DNA of 64,000 nucleotides, from the NCBI GenBank assembly GCA_019347575.1, contig JAHWKY010000017.1:1-64000 (forward strand), written 5' to 3'. Origin of the DNA: Actinomycetota bacterium. Lineage in GTDB: Bacteria; Actinomycetota; Nitriliruptoria; Nitriliruptorales; Nitriliruptoraceae. Positions within the stretch are counted from its first letter, which is position 1, and every line of letters begins with the position of its first letter. Below the pieces are notes generated by a model that ran no database searches, had not been told where the DNA came from, and saw only the letters and a program-made list of their open reading frames with translations. This document shows positions 53,592-62,057 of the stretch, piece by piece. The position numbers were made by a program, and so were the translations under genes.

Positions 53592-54286
53592 ACCCGCTGA
53601 TCGTCGCGCTCGATGTCCACGAGCTGGACGAGGCGGTGGACCTCGCGCGCCGGCTCGAAGGCGAGGTCGGGGCGTTCAAGGTGGGGCTCGAGCTGTACGG
53701 GGCGCACGGCCCCGACGCGGTGACCGAGGTCGGGCGGTTCGGTGACGTGTTCCTCGATCTGAAGCTGCACGACATCCCCACCACCGTGCGTCGTGCGGCG
53801 AGCGTTCTGGGACGCCTCGGGGTCCGCATGCTGACCGTGCACGCCAGTGGGGGGACCGCCATGGTCGAGGCTGCGGTCGAGGGCTTGACCGCGGGGGCCT
53901 CAGTGGGCAACGGCATGTCCCCGCTCGTTCTGGCTGTGACGGCACTGACGAGCATGAGCGACCGCGACCTCGACGACGTCGGACAACCCGCCGCCGAGGA
54001 CCAAGTGCCCCGCCTCGCCCGCCTCGCGGTCGCGGCACGAGCGCACGGGGTCGTGTGCGCACCCCGCGACCTTGCCGTGGTCCGTGCCGTCCTCGGTGAC
54101 GGACCCCTCGTCGTGACGCCGGGCATCCGCCCGAGCGGCAGCGCGAACGACGACCACGCGCGCGGGGCGACACCTGCCGAGGCCATCGCCGCCGGCGCCG
54201 ACCACCTGGTGATCGGCCGGCCGATCGTCCGAGCCGACGACCCCGTGGCCGCCGTGCGCTCCATCCTCGCGGAGATCGCCGCGTGA
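53588..54286 (+). CDS. pyrF: Orotidine 5'-phosphate decarboxylase
   Basis: Final step to UMP, 232 residues. From GTG 53588 the protein begins NPLIVALDVHELDEAVDLA. VFLDLKLHDIPTTV carries the catalytic Asp-Lys-Asp cluster, VVTPGIRPSG the phosphate loop, and ADHLVIGRPIVRADDP the C-terminal motif. This is the short bacterial type 1 enzyme, unlike the longer type 2 enzyme of mycobacteria. It is coupled to pyrD and pyrE. Confidence 0.94.
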   Translation: MNPLIVALDVHELDEAVDLARRLEGEVGAFKVGLELYGAHGPDAVTEVGRFGDVFLDLKLHDIPTTVRRAASVLGRLGVRMLTVHASGGTAMVEAAVEGLTAGASVGNGMSPLVLAVTALTSMSDRDLDDVGQPAAEDQVPRLARLAVAARAHGVVCAPRDLAVVRAVLGDGPLVVTPGIRPSGSANDDHARGATPAEAIAAGADHLVIGRPIVRADDPVAAVRSILAEIAA

Positions 54287-54855
54287 ACGTCGCCGAGGAG
54301 TTCCGCCGGCTGCAGGTCCACCGCACCGGCCACTTCGAGCTGTCGAGCGGCAGGCACAGCGACACCTACCTGCAGTGTGCGCTGGCGCTGCAGGACCCCG
54401 ATCTCGCCCTCCGGCTCGGGGAGATGCTGGCGGACCGCCTCCGCGAGGATCGCCCCGATCTCGCGGTCGGCGTTGTGGCATCACCGGCGCTCGGTGGAGT
54501 GCTCGCGGGGTTCGTGGTCGCGCGGGCGCTCGGAACGCGCTTCGTGTTCACCGAGCGCCGCGATGGCCGCATGACCCTGCGCCGGGGCCAGCACGTCGCC
54601 GTCGGTGAGCGCGTGCTGGTCGTGGAGGACGTCGTGACCACCGGCGGCTCCGCCCAGGAAGCGGCCGTCGTCGTCGAAGCAGAGGGCGGCGAGGTGGTCG
54701 GCTACGCCGCCATCGTCGACCGCAGCGAGGACTTCCCCCTCACCGCCCTGCTCCGCGTCGAGGCGCAGACCTGGGACCCCGACGGCTGCCCGCTCTGCGC
54801 CGAGGGCCAGCCTCTCGACCGCCCCGGCTCCCGTCCATCGCCTGACCGAGCGTAG
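54283..54855 (+). CDS. pyrE: Orotate phosphoribosyltransferase
   Basis: Makes OMP from orotate and PRPP, 190 residues. FELSSGRHSDTYLQC is the orotate-binding segment and VLVVEDVVTTGGSAQEA the PRPP loop, with the acidic pair E115/D116. The C-terminal extension ends in DGCPLCAEGQPLDRPGS. It closes the pyr operon; a palindromic repeat lies just downstream. Confidence 0.95.
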   Translation: MNVAEEFRRLQVHRTGHFELSSGRHSDTYLQCALALQDPDLALRLGEMLADRLREDRPDLAVGVVASPALGGVLAGFVVARALGTRFVFTERRDGRMTLRRGQHVAVGERVLVVEDVVTTGGSAQEAAVVVEAEGGEVVGYAAIVDRSEDFPLTALLRVEAQTWDPDGCPLCAEGQPLDRPGSRPSPDRA

Positions 54856-54865
54856 GCGCGATCCA

Positions 54866-54934
54866 CCCCCGCTCCGTGGAGACCTGGCCTCGCCGGTGAG
54901 GCAGAACCTCCACGCAGCGGAGGTCGGGGCGCGA
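54866..54934 (+). repeat. Dispersed palindromic repeat, copy D
   Basis: CCCCGCTCCGTGGAGACC and a matching GGTGAGGCAGAACCTCCACG arm form an imperfect hairpin between pyrE and mihF. It has the same orientation as the tandem pair at 15583-15736 and the opposite orientation to 13721-13785. It could end pyr transcription, though no T-tract follows. Confidence 0.8.
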
Positions 54935-54987
54935 GCCGGACTGCGCGCTCCCGTCCAGGGATCGACGAGGCGCTAGGGTCGGTGATC

Positions 54988-55302
54988 GTGCCCGTCCCAC
55001 GACTCGATCCCGAACAGCGCCGTGCGGCTCTGCAGAAGGCCGCGGAGGCGCGCCGCATCCGTGCCGAGCTCAAGCAGATGCTCAAGACGGGCGAGGTGTC
55101 CTTCCGCGAGGTCATCGAGCGGGCCGACTCCACGGACGCGCTGGCGAAGATGAAGGTGGTGGAGCTGCTCGAGGCCATGCCGAACATCGGCAAGACCCGC
55201 GCCCGCCAGCTGATGGAGCAGCTGCGGATCGCCTCCAACCGCCGCGTCCAGGGGCTCGGCGCCAACCAACGGGAAGCGCTCCTCGAGGCGTTCGACACGT
55301 GA
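54988..55302 (+). CDS. mihF: Actinobacterial integration host factor MihF
   Basis: Small DNA-binding, DNA-bending protein characteristic of actinobacteria, 104 residues. The protein begins PVPRLDPEQRRAALQKAAEA, aligning with known mihF N-termini; the H2TH region is LLEAMPNIGKTRARQLMEQL, and IASNRRVQGLGANQREALLE ends the fold. GTG 54988 was preferred over GTG 54982 because TAGGGT (54974-54979) lies 8 bp before it, the spacing of a leaderless transcript. It overlaps gmk by 4 bp. Confidence 0.93.
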   Translation: MPVPRLDPEQRRAALQKAAEARRIRAELKQMLKTGEVSFREVIERADSTDALAKMKVVELLEAMPNIGKTRARQLMEQLRIASNRRVQGLGANQREALLEAFDT

Positions 55303-55868
55303 CCGACGGCGGGCGGACCGGTCGTCTCGTCGTGCTGTCCGGACCCAGCGGGGTGGGCAAGGGCACGGTCCTGCGTCGCGTCGTCGAACGTCTCGAGCAC
55401 GCGATCCCGTCCGTGTCGGTCACGACACGCGCCCCGCGCCCGGGGGAGACCGACGGTGTCCACTACCACTTCGTCGACGACGCCGAGTTCGATGCACTCG
55501 TGGCCTCGGACGCGCTGCTCGAGTGGGCGCCCTACGCCGGGGCGCGGTACGGCACCCCCGCCCAGCCGGTGGCCGACGCGCGTGCTGCCGGGCTCGACGT
55601 CCTGCTCGAGATCGAGGTCCAGGGAGCGCTGCAGGTCAGGGCGGCGAGCGCCGAGGCGATCCTCGTCTTCATCGCCCCGCCCAGCTTCGAGGAGCTCGAG
55701 CGGCGCCTGCGACACCGGGGGACCGAGGCGGACGAGGCCATCGCCGCTCGTCTCGCGACCGCACGCGAGGAGCTCGAGGCCCAGGGGCACTTCGACCACG
55801 TGGTCGAGAACGACGACCTCGACACGTGCGTGGACGATGTGGTGACGGCTATCGAGTCGGGCCGTTAG
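55299..55868 (+). CDS. gmk: Guanylate kinase
   Basis: ATP-dependent phosphorylation of GMP, 189 residues. The P-loop is LSGPSGVGKGTVLRR, SVTTRAPRPGETDGVHYHFV is the GMP-binding region, and LEIEVQGALQVR the lid-proximal motif. The mihF-gmk-rpoZ-coaBC-metK-priA order is classic for actinobacteria. Confidence 0.96.
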   Translation: MTDGGRTGRLVVLSGPSGVGKGTVLRRVVERLEHAIPSVSVTTRAPRPGETDGVHYHFVDDAEFDALVASDALLEWAPYAGARYGTPAQPVADARAAGLDVLLEIEVQGALQVRAASAEAILVFIAPPSFEELERRLRHRGTEADEAIAARLATAREELEAQGHFDHVVENDDLDTCVDDVVTAIESGR

Positions 55869-55879
55869 CCCGGTACCCT

Positions 55880-56191
55880 GTGCGCAAGTCCCTTCTCTCT
55901 CCTCCTGGAGGTCGCACCATCGCACGCATCGACGACCTGATGGACAAGGTCGACAGCCGCTTCACGCTCGTCCACCTCGCCGCCAAGCGCGCCCGCGAGA
56001 TCAACGAGTACTACGCCCAGCTCGGGGAGGGCCTGGCCCAGCACGTCCCGCCCCTGGTGACGACGGAGTCGAACAAGCCGCTGTCGATCGCGCTCGAGGA
56101 GATCGGTCAGGCCAAGATCGTCCCGTCGGAGCCCGCGGAGACGGTCGAGGACCCGCTCGCCTTCATCGGCGGCGAGGACGACGAGGCGTAG
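55880..56191 (+). CDS. rpoZ: RNA polymerase omega subunit
   Basis: Small subunit that assists RNA polymerase assembly, 103 residues from GTG 55880. FTLVHLAAKRAREINEYYAQLGEG and KPLSIALEEIGQAKI are omega signatures. The start is uncertain: GTG 55880 has no ribosome site and directly follows a possible -10 box (TACCCT, 55874-55879). An in-frame ATC at 55919, 7 bp after GGAGG, would begin at the family-conserved ARIDDLMDKVDSRF. The acidic tail is GGEDDEA. Confidence 0.9.
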   Translation: MRKSLLSPPGGRTIARIDDLMDKVDSRFTLVHLAAKRAREINEYYAQLGEGLAQHVPPLVTTESNKPLSIALEEIGQAKIVPSEPAETVEDPLAFIGGEDDEA

Positions 56192-56198
56192 GCCGACC

Positions 56199-57401
56199 GT
56201 GTCGACGCTGACAGGTGCCCGGGTCGTCCTGGGGGTCAGCGGCGGCATCGCGGCCTACAAGGCGGCGATCCTCGCGCGCTTGTTCGTCAAGGCCGGCGCG
56301 ACCGTCGACACCATCCTCACCCGCGGCGCGACCCACTTCGTGGGTGCCGCGACGTTCGAGGGGATCACGGGGCGCCCCGTCCGCACCGAGGTGTGGGACG
56401 ACGTCGACCAGGCGCCGCACGTTCACCTCGGCCAGGACGCCGATGTGATCGTGGTGATGCCGGCTACGGCGCACGTGATCGGCAAGCTCGCTCACGGCCT
56501 CGCGGATGACCTCCTCACGAACGTGGTTCTCGTCGCGCGTTGCCCCGTCGTCGTCGCACCGGCCATGCACACCGAGATGTGGGACCACCCCGCCACCCGA
56601 GCGAACGCGAAGACACTGCGCGAACGCGGGCTAGTGCTCGTCGGTCCGGCCGAGGGCGAGCTAATGGGCGGGGATGTCGGCGCCGGGAGGGTCGTCGAAC
56701 CCGAGCACCTGTTAGAGGTCATCGTCACCGAGCTCGGACGCCGCTCCGACCTCGCTGGACGCCGGGTCGTGGTGACCGCCGGCGGAACGCGGGAACCGCT
56801 GGACCCGGTGAGGTTCCTGGGCAACCGCAGCAGCGGCAAGATGGGCTTCGCGATCGCGGCCGAGGCCGCCCGGCGAGGCGCCGAGGTCCACCTGGTCGCG
56901 GGCCCCACCCACCTCGCGACGCCATCCGGGGTCCAGCGTCACGACGTCGTGACGGCCGTCGAGATGCAGAAGGCGGTCATCGACCTCGCCCCCACCGCCG
57001 ACGTCATCGTCAAAGCCGCCGCGGTCGCGGACTTCCGGCCCTCGGAGACGAGCGCGACGAAGCTGAAGAAGGACAGCGGCCCGCCAGCGCTCGAACTGGT
57101 CCGCAACCCCGACATCCTCGCCGAACTGGGGGCGGACCACGTGGCGGGCCGGCCACCGCTCCTGGTGGGCTTCGCCGCCGAGACCCACGACGTCGAGGCA
57201 CACGCTCGCGCCAAGCTCGAACGCAAGAACGCGGATCTGCTCGTCGTCAACGATGTCAGCCGCCGCGATGCCGGGTTCGAGGTGGACACAAACGAGGTGT
57301 TCGTCCTCGACCGCGACGGGGGTCGCCACGACCTCGCCCGCGCCTCGAAGTCCGCGGTCGCCGGCCAGCTCTGGGACCTCGTCGTCACACGCCTGGGTTA
57401 A
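56199..57401 (+). CDS. coaBC: Bifunctional phosphopantothenoylcysteine decarboxylase/synthetase
   Basis: Two steps of coenzyme A synthesis in one protein of 400 residues. The N-terminal CoaC half has GVSGGIAAYKAA and APAMHTEMW (His where many bacteria have Asn, as in mycobacteria). The loop that carries a catalytic Cys in Escherichia coli reads ELMGGDVGAGR without Cys. The CoaB half has VTAGGTREPLDPVRFLGNRS and SSGKMGFAIA, and KKDSGPPALELVRNPDIL binds CTP/substrate. GTG 56199 lies 7 bp after rpoZ. Confidence 0.94.
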   Translation: MSTLTGARVVLGVSGGIAAYKAAILARLFVKAGATVDTILTRGATHFVGAATFEGITGRPVRTEVWDDVDQAPHVHLGQDADVIVVMPATAHVIGKLAHGLADDLLTNVVLVARCPVVVAPAMHTEMWDHPATRANAKTLRERGLVLVGPAEGELMGGDVGAGRVVEPEHLLEVIVTELGRRSDLAGRRVVVTAGGTREPLDPVRFLGNRSSGKMGFAIAAEAARRGAEVHLVAGPTHLATPSGVQRHDVVTAVEMQKAVIDLAPTADVIVKAAAVADFRPSETSATKLKKDSGPPALELVRNPDILAELGADHVAGRPPLLVGFAAETHDVEAHARAKLERKNADLLVVNDVSRRDAGFEVDTNEVFVLDRDGGRHDLARASKSAVAGQLWDLVVTRLG

Positions 57402-57434
57402 CCTCCTCCTCCACGTCGCCCCCAGGAAGCTCAC

Positions 57435-58619
57435 GTGCCCCGTCGAACGCTGTTCACGTCCGAATCCGTCACCGAGGGCCACCCGGACAAGATGGCCGAC
57501 CAGGTGTCGGATGCCGTGCTCGATGCCATCATCGCCGAGGACCCCCAAGCCAGGGTCGCCTGCGAGACGCTCGTGACGACCGGCCAGGTCATCGTCGTGG
57601 GCGAGATCACGACGGACACCTACGTCGACATCCCCAGCATCGTGCGCGAGACCGTCAAGGGCATCGGCTACGACCGGCCCGAGGCGGGCTTCGACGGCAA
57701 CACGTGCGGGGTCAGCATCTCGATCGATCCACAGTCGCCGGACATCGCGATGGGCGTCGACAAGGCCCTCGAGGTCCGTATGGGCGGGGCTATCGACCCC
57801 TACGACGAGCTCGGGGCCGGCGACCAGGGGATGATGTTCGGCTACGCCACCGACGAGACCGAAGCGCTCATGCCCCTGTCCATCCACCTCGCCCACCGCA
57901 TCGCGGAGCGGCTCAGCGAGGTGCGCCGCAGCGGCGAGGTGCCCTACCTGCGCCCCGACGGCAAGACCCAGGTGACGGTCGTGTATGACGACGGCCAGCC
58001 GGTCGCCCTCGACACGGTCCTCGTCTCCACCCAGCATAAGGCCGAGATCGATCTCGAGTCCCTGCTGCGACCCGACATCGAGGAGCACGTGATCCGCCCG
58101 CTGTTGCCCGAGGATGTCGACGGCAGCGATCTGCGCATCCTCGTCAACCCCACCGGCAGGTTCGAGCTCGGCGGACCGGCGGCCGACGCGGGATTGACGG
58201 GGCGCAAGATCATCGTCGACACCTACGGCGGGGCAGCACGTCACGGCGGCGGCGCGTTCAGTGGCAAGGATCCCTCGAAGGTCGACCGCTCAGCGGCGTA
58301 CGCAGCGCGGTGGGTGGCCAAGAACATCGTGGCTGCCGGCCTCGCATCCCGGGCCGAGATCCAGGTCGCGTACGCCATCGGCGTCGCCAACCCCGTGTCG
58401 ATGATGGTGGACACGTTCGGGACCGAGCAGGCCGACCCCGACGCGATCCTGAAGGCGGTGAAGGAGGTCTTCGACCTGCGCCCCGCTGCCATCATCGCTG
58501 CCCTCGACCTTCGGCGCCCGATCTTCAAGGCAACCGCTGCCTACGGCCACTTCGGCCGCCCGGGCTTCCCGTGGGAGAACACCGACCGCGCGGACGCGTT
58601 GCGCTCCATCGTGGGCTGA
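57435..58619 (+). CDS. metK: S-adenosylmethionine synthetase
   Basis: Makes SAM from methionine and ATP, 394 residues. [37 protein letters not shown] and [20 protein letters not shown] are the three signature motifs. GTG 57435 is preceded by CAGGAAG. The gap to coaBC is only 33 bp and holds no riboswitch. Confidence 0.97.
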   Translation: MPRRTLFTSESVTEGHPDKMADQVSDAVLDAIIAEDPQARVACETLVTTGQVIVVGEITTDTYVDIPSIVRETVKGIGYDRPEAGFDGNTCGVSISIDPQSPDIAMGVDKALEVRMGGAIDPYDELGAGDQGMMFGYATDETEALMPLSIHLAHRIAERLSEVRRSGEVPYLRPDGKTQVTVVYDDGQPVALDTVLVSTQHKAEIDLESLLRPDIEEHVIRPLLPEDVDGSDLRILVNPTGRFELGGPAADAGLTGRKIIVDTYGGAARHGGGAFSGKDPSKVDRSAAYAARWVAKNIVAAGLASRAEIQVAYAIGVANPVSMMVDTFGTEQADPDAILKAVKEVFDLRPAAIIAALDLRRPIFKATAAYGHFGRPGFPWENTDRADALRSIVG

Positions 58620-58628
58620 CGGCCCACC

Positions 58629-60482
58629 GTGCCCTACGGACGGGTCCTCGTCGAGGTCGAACCCGACCACCTCGACCGTCCGTTCGACTACGAGATCGCC
58701 GAGAGCACGCCCGTCGGGGCGCGTGTCGAGGTCACCTTCGGAGGTCGTCGCACACGGGGGATCGTCACCGACATCAGCGCAACCACCGATGTCGAGCAGG
58801 TCCGCCCGGTACGCAAGGTCCTCGGTGAGCACACCTGGCTGACCGCCGACGAGCTCGAGGTCGTGCGCTGGGCAGCCGACCGCTACGCGGCTCCCGCTGC
58901 CGATGTGATCCGCCACGCGCTACCCAACCGGGTGGTCGACGTCGAACGTCGTGCCGCGGCGCAGGGCTGGTACCCAGCCGCGCCCCGACCTCCCTACACG
59001 GGCGCTCGCCCCGACCCGAACTGGGGGGCCTACGGGGCGGGCGACCTCGCGGACGTCGCCGCACACGGCTCCGGCGCCTACTACCTGCGGCCACTGCCAA
59101 GCGAGGACCTGCCGACGCGGCTGGTCGAACTGGTCACCCACGTGCTCGCCCACGACCGCGACGTGCTGCTGGTCGTCCCCGGCCCGAGGTCGTCATCGGC
59201 TGACGCGGTCGCCGCCGTGGTCGGTGACCTGGCGGTGGACGTGCGGGGCGGGGCGAAGGAGCGCCGGACCTACCGCGCGTGGCTCGCCGCACGGACGGGT
59301 AAGGCGCGCGTCGTCATCGGCGAACGTGGCGTCGCGTTCTGGCCGCTGACGCGACTCGGACTGGCCATCGTGCTGGACGAGGCCAGTCCAGCGCTCAAGG
59401 AGCGCCGCTCGCCCTACCACAACGCTCGCGAGGTCGTGCTCGAGCGCGCGCGGCGAGTCGGCGCGGTGTGCCTCCTCGTTGGCTACCTCCCCAGCGCGTT
59501 GGCCTGGCGGCTCCTGGTCGATCGCCGCGTCACGCCGCTCGTCGCGCCCCGACGACGCGAGCGCGCCGCCGCGCCGACCGTGCACGTCGATACCCAACCC
59601 GGCACACGTCTGGGGCGGCGAGCTACCGAGGCGGTGCGACGAGCCACCCGCGAGGGTGAACTCGCGGTCGTCCTGTCGTCCCGACGAGGCGAGGGGCACG
59701 CGCTCGCGTGCAGCGCCTGTGGGTTGCGCCTGACCTGCCGCATCTGCGAGGCGTCGGTACGGCGCGCCTCCCCAGGGACGTTCTGCCCCTCGTGCGGGGA
59801 CCACAACCGCAGCCGACCGGTGTGCGAACGGTGTCAGGGTCAGCGCTTCGCGCCCCTCGCCGCAGGGGCCGAACGTCTCGGTGAGGAGCTGACACGTAGC
59901 TTCCCCGAGGTGTCTGTCGCGGTGCTCGAGGGCTACGGACACGACGTTCCGCAGCCACCCGCGATCGTCGTGACCACGCGAGGTTCGGTAACGCTCGAGC
60001 GCCCCGCCGACGTCGGCGTGGTCGTCGTACCCCACCTCGACGCCCTCGTTCGCCGTCCGGGTCTCGACGCCTCAGAGGATGCGCTGCGCCTCGCGCTGAC
60101 CGCGGGAGCTTGGACCAACGAGGTCATCGTGCAGACCGGCGAGCCCACCCATCCCGTGGTCCAGGCTCTGATCCGGTGGGATCCAGGTGGCTTCTGGAAG
60201 ACCGAGGCCGCGACGCGCGCCGAGCTGCGCTTCCCTCCCGCGGCCTCGTCGGTGCGGATCGACACGGGTGAGGGTGGGACCACGACCGAACGCGAGCTGA
60301 GGCAGGCGCTGCCCAGTTCCGACGAGCTCCTCGGCCCACTGCCCGTTGATGGTCGCTCGGTGTGGCTGATCAAGACCGACGACCGCGTCACGACGGTCGC
60401 GGCGCTGCGACCGCTCCGGCATGCCTGGAGCCGCGCCAGTCGCGATGTCCGGATCGAGGTCGATCCCATCGAGGTCCCGTAA
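58629..60482 (+). CDS. priA: PriA-like primosomal protein lacking ATPase motifs
   Basis: Replication restart protein of 617 residues, shorter than the roughly 730 of helicase-active PriA. The N-terminal DNA-binding domain (RVLVEVEPDHLDRPFDYEI) is present and the zinc site is intact, with eight cysteines (CSACGLRLTCRIC, CPSCGD, CERCQG). The Walker A loop is missing: the expected region reads GAYYLRPLPSEDLP. The DEAH-equivalent reads VLDEASP. Loss of helicase motifs is known for actinobacterial PriA, so this is probably a structural loader. A hairpin repeat follows. Confidence 0.93.
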   Translation: MPYGRVLVEVEPDHLDRPFDYEIAESTPVGARVEVTFGGRRTRGIVTDISATTDVEQVRPVRKVLGEHTWLTADELEVVRWAADRYAAPAADVIRHALPNRVVDVERRAAAQGWYPAAPRPPYTGARPDPNWGAYGAGDLADVAAHGSGAYYLRPLPSEDLPTRLVELVTHVLAHDRDVLLVVPGPRSSSADAVAAVVGDLAVDVRGGAKERRTYRAWLAARTGKARVVIGERGVAFWPLTRLGLAIVLDEASPALKERRSPYHNAREVVLERARRVGAVCLLVGYLPSALAWRLLVDRRVTPLVAPRRRERAAAPTVHVDTQPGTRLGRRATEAVRRATREGELAVVLSSRRGEGHALACSACGLRLTCRICEASVRRASPGTFCPSCGDHNRSRPVCERCQGQRFAPLAAGAERLGEELTRSFPEVSVAVLEGYGHDVPQPPAIVVTTRGSVTLERPADVGVVVVPHLDALVRRPGLDASEDALRLALTAGAWTNEVIVQTGEPTHPVVQALIRWDPGGFWKTEAATRAELRFPPAASSVRIDTGEGGTTTERELRQALPSSDELLGPLPVDGRSVWLIKTDDRVTTVAALRPLRHAWSRASRDVRIEVDPIEVP

Positions 60483-60488
60483 GCTTCA

Positions 60489-60548
60489 GTACTCAAGTAG
60501 CGAAGCGGTAGTACAGCCGTCAGTACTCAAGTAGCGAAGCGGTAGTAC
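60489..60548 (+). repeat. Two 26-bp hairpin repeats between priA and def
   Basis: Two identical 26-bp units (60489-60514 and 60523-60548) are separated by 8 bp. Each starts GTACTCAAGTAGCGAAGC and ends GGTAGTAC; the ends GTACT and AGTAC are complementary, and GCGAAGC is an unusually stable mini-hairpin sequence in DNA. CTCAAGTAGC and GCGGTAG also occur on the minus strand of the coding repeat at 3273-3456. Confidence 0.9.
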
Positions 60549-60576
60549 GAACTGCCTTGCCGAACCCGGAGCCGCC

Positions 60577-61140
60577 GTGACCATCCTCGAGATCCGACTG
60601 TTCGGTGATCCCGTGCTGCGCCAGACCGCACGCGAGGTCACCGACTTCGACGAGCGCCTCCGCAAGCTCGAGTCGGACATGCTCGACACGATGCGCGACG
60701 CCCCCGGCGTCGGACTCGCCGCCCCGCAGGTCGGCGTGCTCAAGCGCGTGTTCGTGTGGGAGCTCGAGCAGGAGGAGGCCCCCGCCCTCGGCGGCGCGGC
60801 GGTGGTCAACCCCGTGCTCGAGGACGCGTCGGACGACACCATCGTGAGCGACGAGGGCTGCCTCTCCTTCCCGGGGCTGTTCTACGAGGTCGAACGACCC
60901 CTCGTCGTGCGCATCCGTCACCGCGACGTCCACGGGGAGGAGCACGTGCGTGAGCTGTCGGACCTGCCGGCGCGGATCTGGCTGCACGAGATGGACCACC
61001 TGAACGGGATCCTGTTCATCGATCACCTCGCGGCCCACGACCGCAAGGAGGTGCTCAAGCACATGCGCGAGTACCGCCTCGAGCAGGGCCTGGATCTCGA
61101 TCCTCCGGCTGGTGGGAACCTGCTGCTCGGCAGGCGGTGA
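60577..61140 (+). CDS. def: Peptide deformylase
   Basis: Metalloenzyme removing the formyl group from new proteins, 187 residues. The three PDF motifs are GVGLAAPQVG, EGCLSFPG (metal Cys) and HEMDHLNGILFID (metal His pair and catalytic Glu). GTG 60577 follows CCGGAGCC. It overlaps fmt at the stop, so the formylation and deformylation genes are coupled. Confidence 0.96.
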   Translation: MTILEIRLFGDPVLRQTAREVTDFDERLRKLESDMLDTMRDAPGVGLAAPQVGVLKRVFVWELEQEEAPALGGAAVVNPVLEDASDDTIVSDEGCLSFPGLFYEVERPLVVRIRHRDVHGEEHVRELSDLPARIWLHEMDHLNGILFIDHLAAHDRKEVLKHMREYRLEQGLDLDPPAGGNLLLGRR

Positions 61141-62057
61141 TGCGACTCGGGTTCTTCGGGACCCCCGACGTGGCGGTCCCCTCGCTGACCGCGCTGGCCG
61201 CGGACGACCGCTTCGAGCTGGGCGTCGTGGTCACCAACCCTGACCGACCCCGCGGGCGCTCAAAGCGTGAGGTCGCGCCCCCGGTGAAGGAGGCCGCGAT
61301 CGACCACGGCCTCGAGGTGTGGCAGCCGCACAAGCCGCGCGAGATCCAGGACGCGCTCGCGGCGCTGCGCCTCGACGCCTGCGCGGTCGTGGCCTACGGG
61401 TCCATCCTGCCTCGTTCGGTGCTCGACGCCGGCGGCCGCGGGTTCGTCAACCTGCACTTCTCGCTGCTTCCGAGGTGGCGTGGCGCGGCGCCCGTCCAGC
61501 ACGCGCTGCGTCAGGGCGACGACGTCACCGGACTGACGACCTTCGTGCTCGACGAGGGCATGGACACGGGCCCGATCCTGCGACAGGAGCGGACCGACAT
61601 CGGTAGCGACGAGACCGCCGGCGAGCTGCTCGATCGTCTCGCCGTCGAGGGCGCCGCACTGCTCGCCGACAGCCTCCACGACTGGCTGAGCGGGGCGCTG
61701 ACCCCGACGCCCCAACCCGACGAGGGCGCCACGATCGCGCCTCGCATCCGTCCCGACGATTGCGTGATCGACTGGACCGGCGACGCGGCATCGATCGATC
61801 GGCTCGTACGTGCCTCGAACCCCGCCCCAGGTGCCCACACGAGCTTCGACGGCAGACGCCTCAAGGTGTGGCGGTCGCGGCCCGTCGCCGGTCCGACCGG
61901 TGACCCCGGCGAGGTTGTGGACCGGGACGACGACGGCCCGATCGTTGCCACGGCCGGGGGCGCGCTCGTGCTGATCGAGGTACAGCCGGAGGGCAAGTCG
62001 CGGATGTCCGGCAGCGCCTTCGAGAACGGCTACCAGCCCACGTCGTTCGGGGCGTGA
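61140..62057 (+). CDS. fmt: Methionyl-tRNA formyltransferase
   Basis: Formylates initiator Met-tRNA, about 305 residues. MRLGFFGTPDVAVPSL is the normal N-terminus, so ATG 61140 was chosen; the GTG at 61137 one codon upstream is also possible. TNPDRPRGRSKR, NLHFSLLPRWRGAAPVQHAL and LDEGMDTGPIL are catalytic-domain motifs. The C-terminal OB-like domain follows (LVRASNPAPGAHTSFDGRRL). The stop overlaps rsmB by 4 bp. Confidence 0.95.
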   Translation: MRLGFFGTPDVAVPSLTALAADDRFELGVVVTNPDRPRGRSKREVAPPVKEAAIDHGLEVWQPHKPREIQDALAALRLDACAVVAYGSILPRSVLDAGGRGFVNLHFSLLPRWRGAAPVQHALRQGDDVTGLTTFVLDEGMDTGPILRQERTDIGSDETAGELLDRLAVEGAALLADSLHDWLSGALTPTPQPDEGATIAPRIRPDDCVIDWTGDAASIDRLVRASNPAPGAHTSFDGRRLKVWRSRPVAGPTGDPGEVVDRDDDGPIVATAGGALVLIEVQPEGKSRMSGSAFENGYQPTSFGA

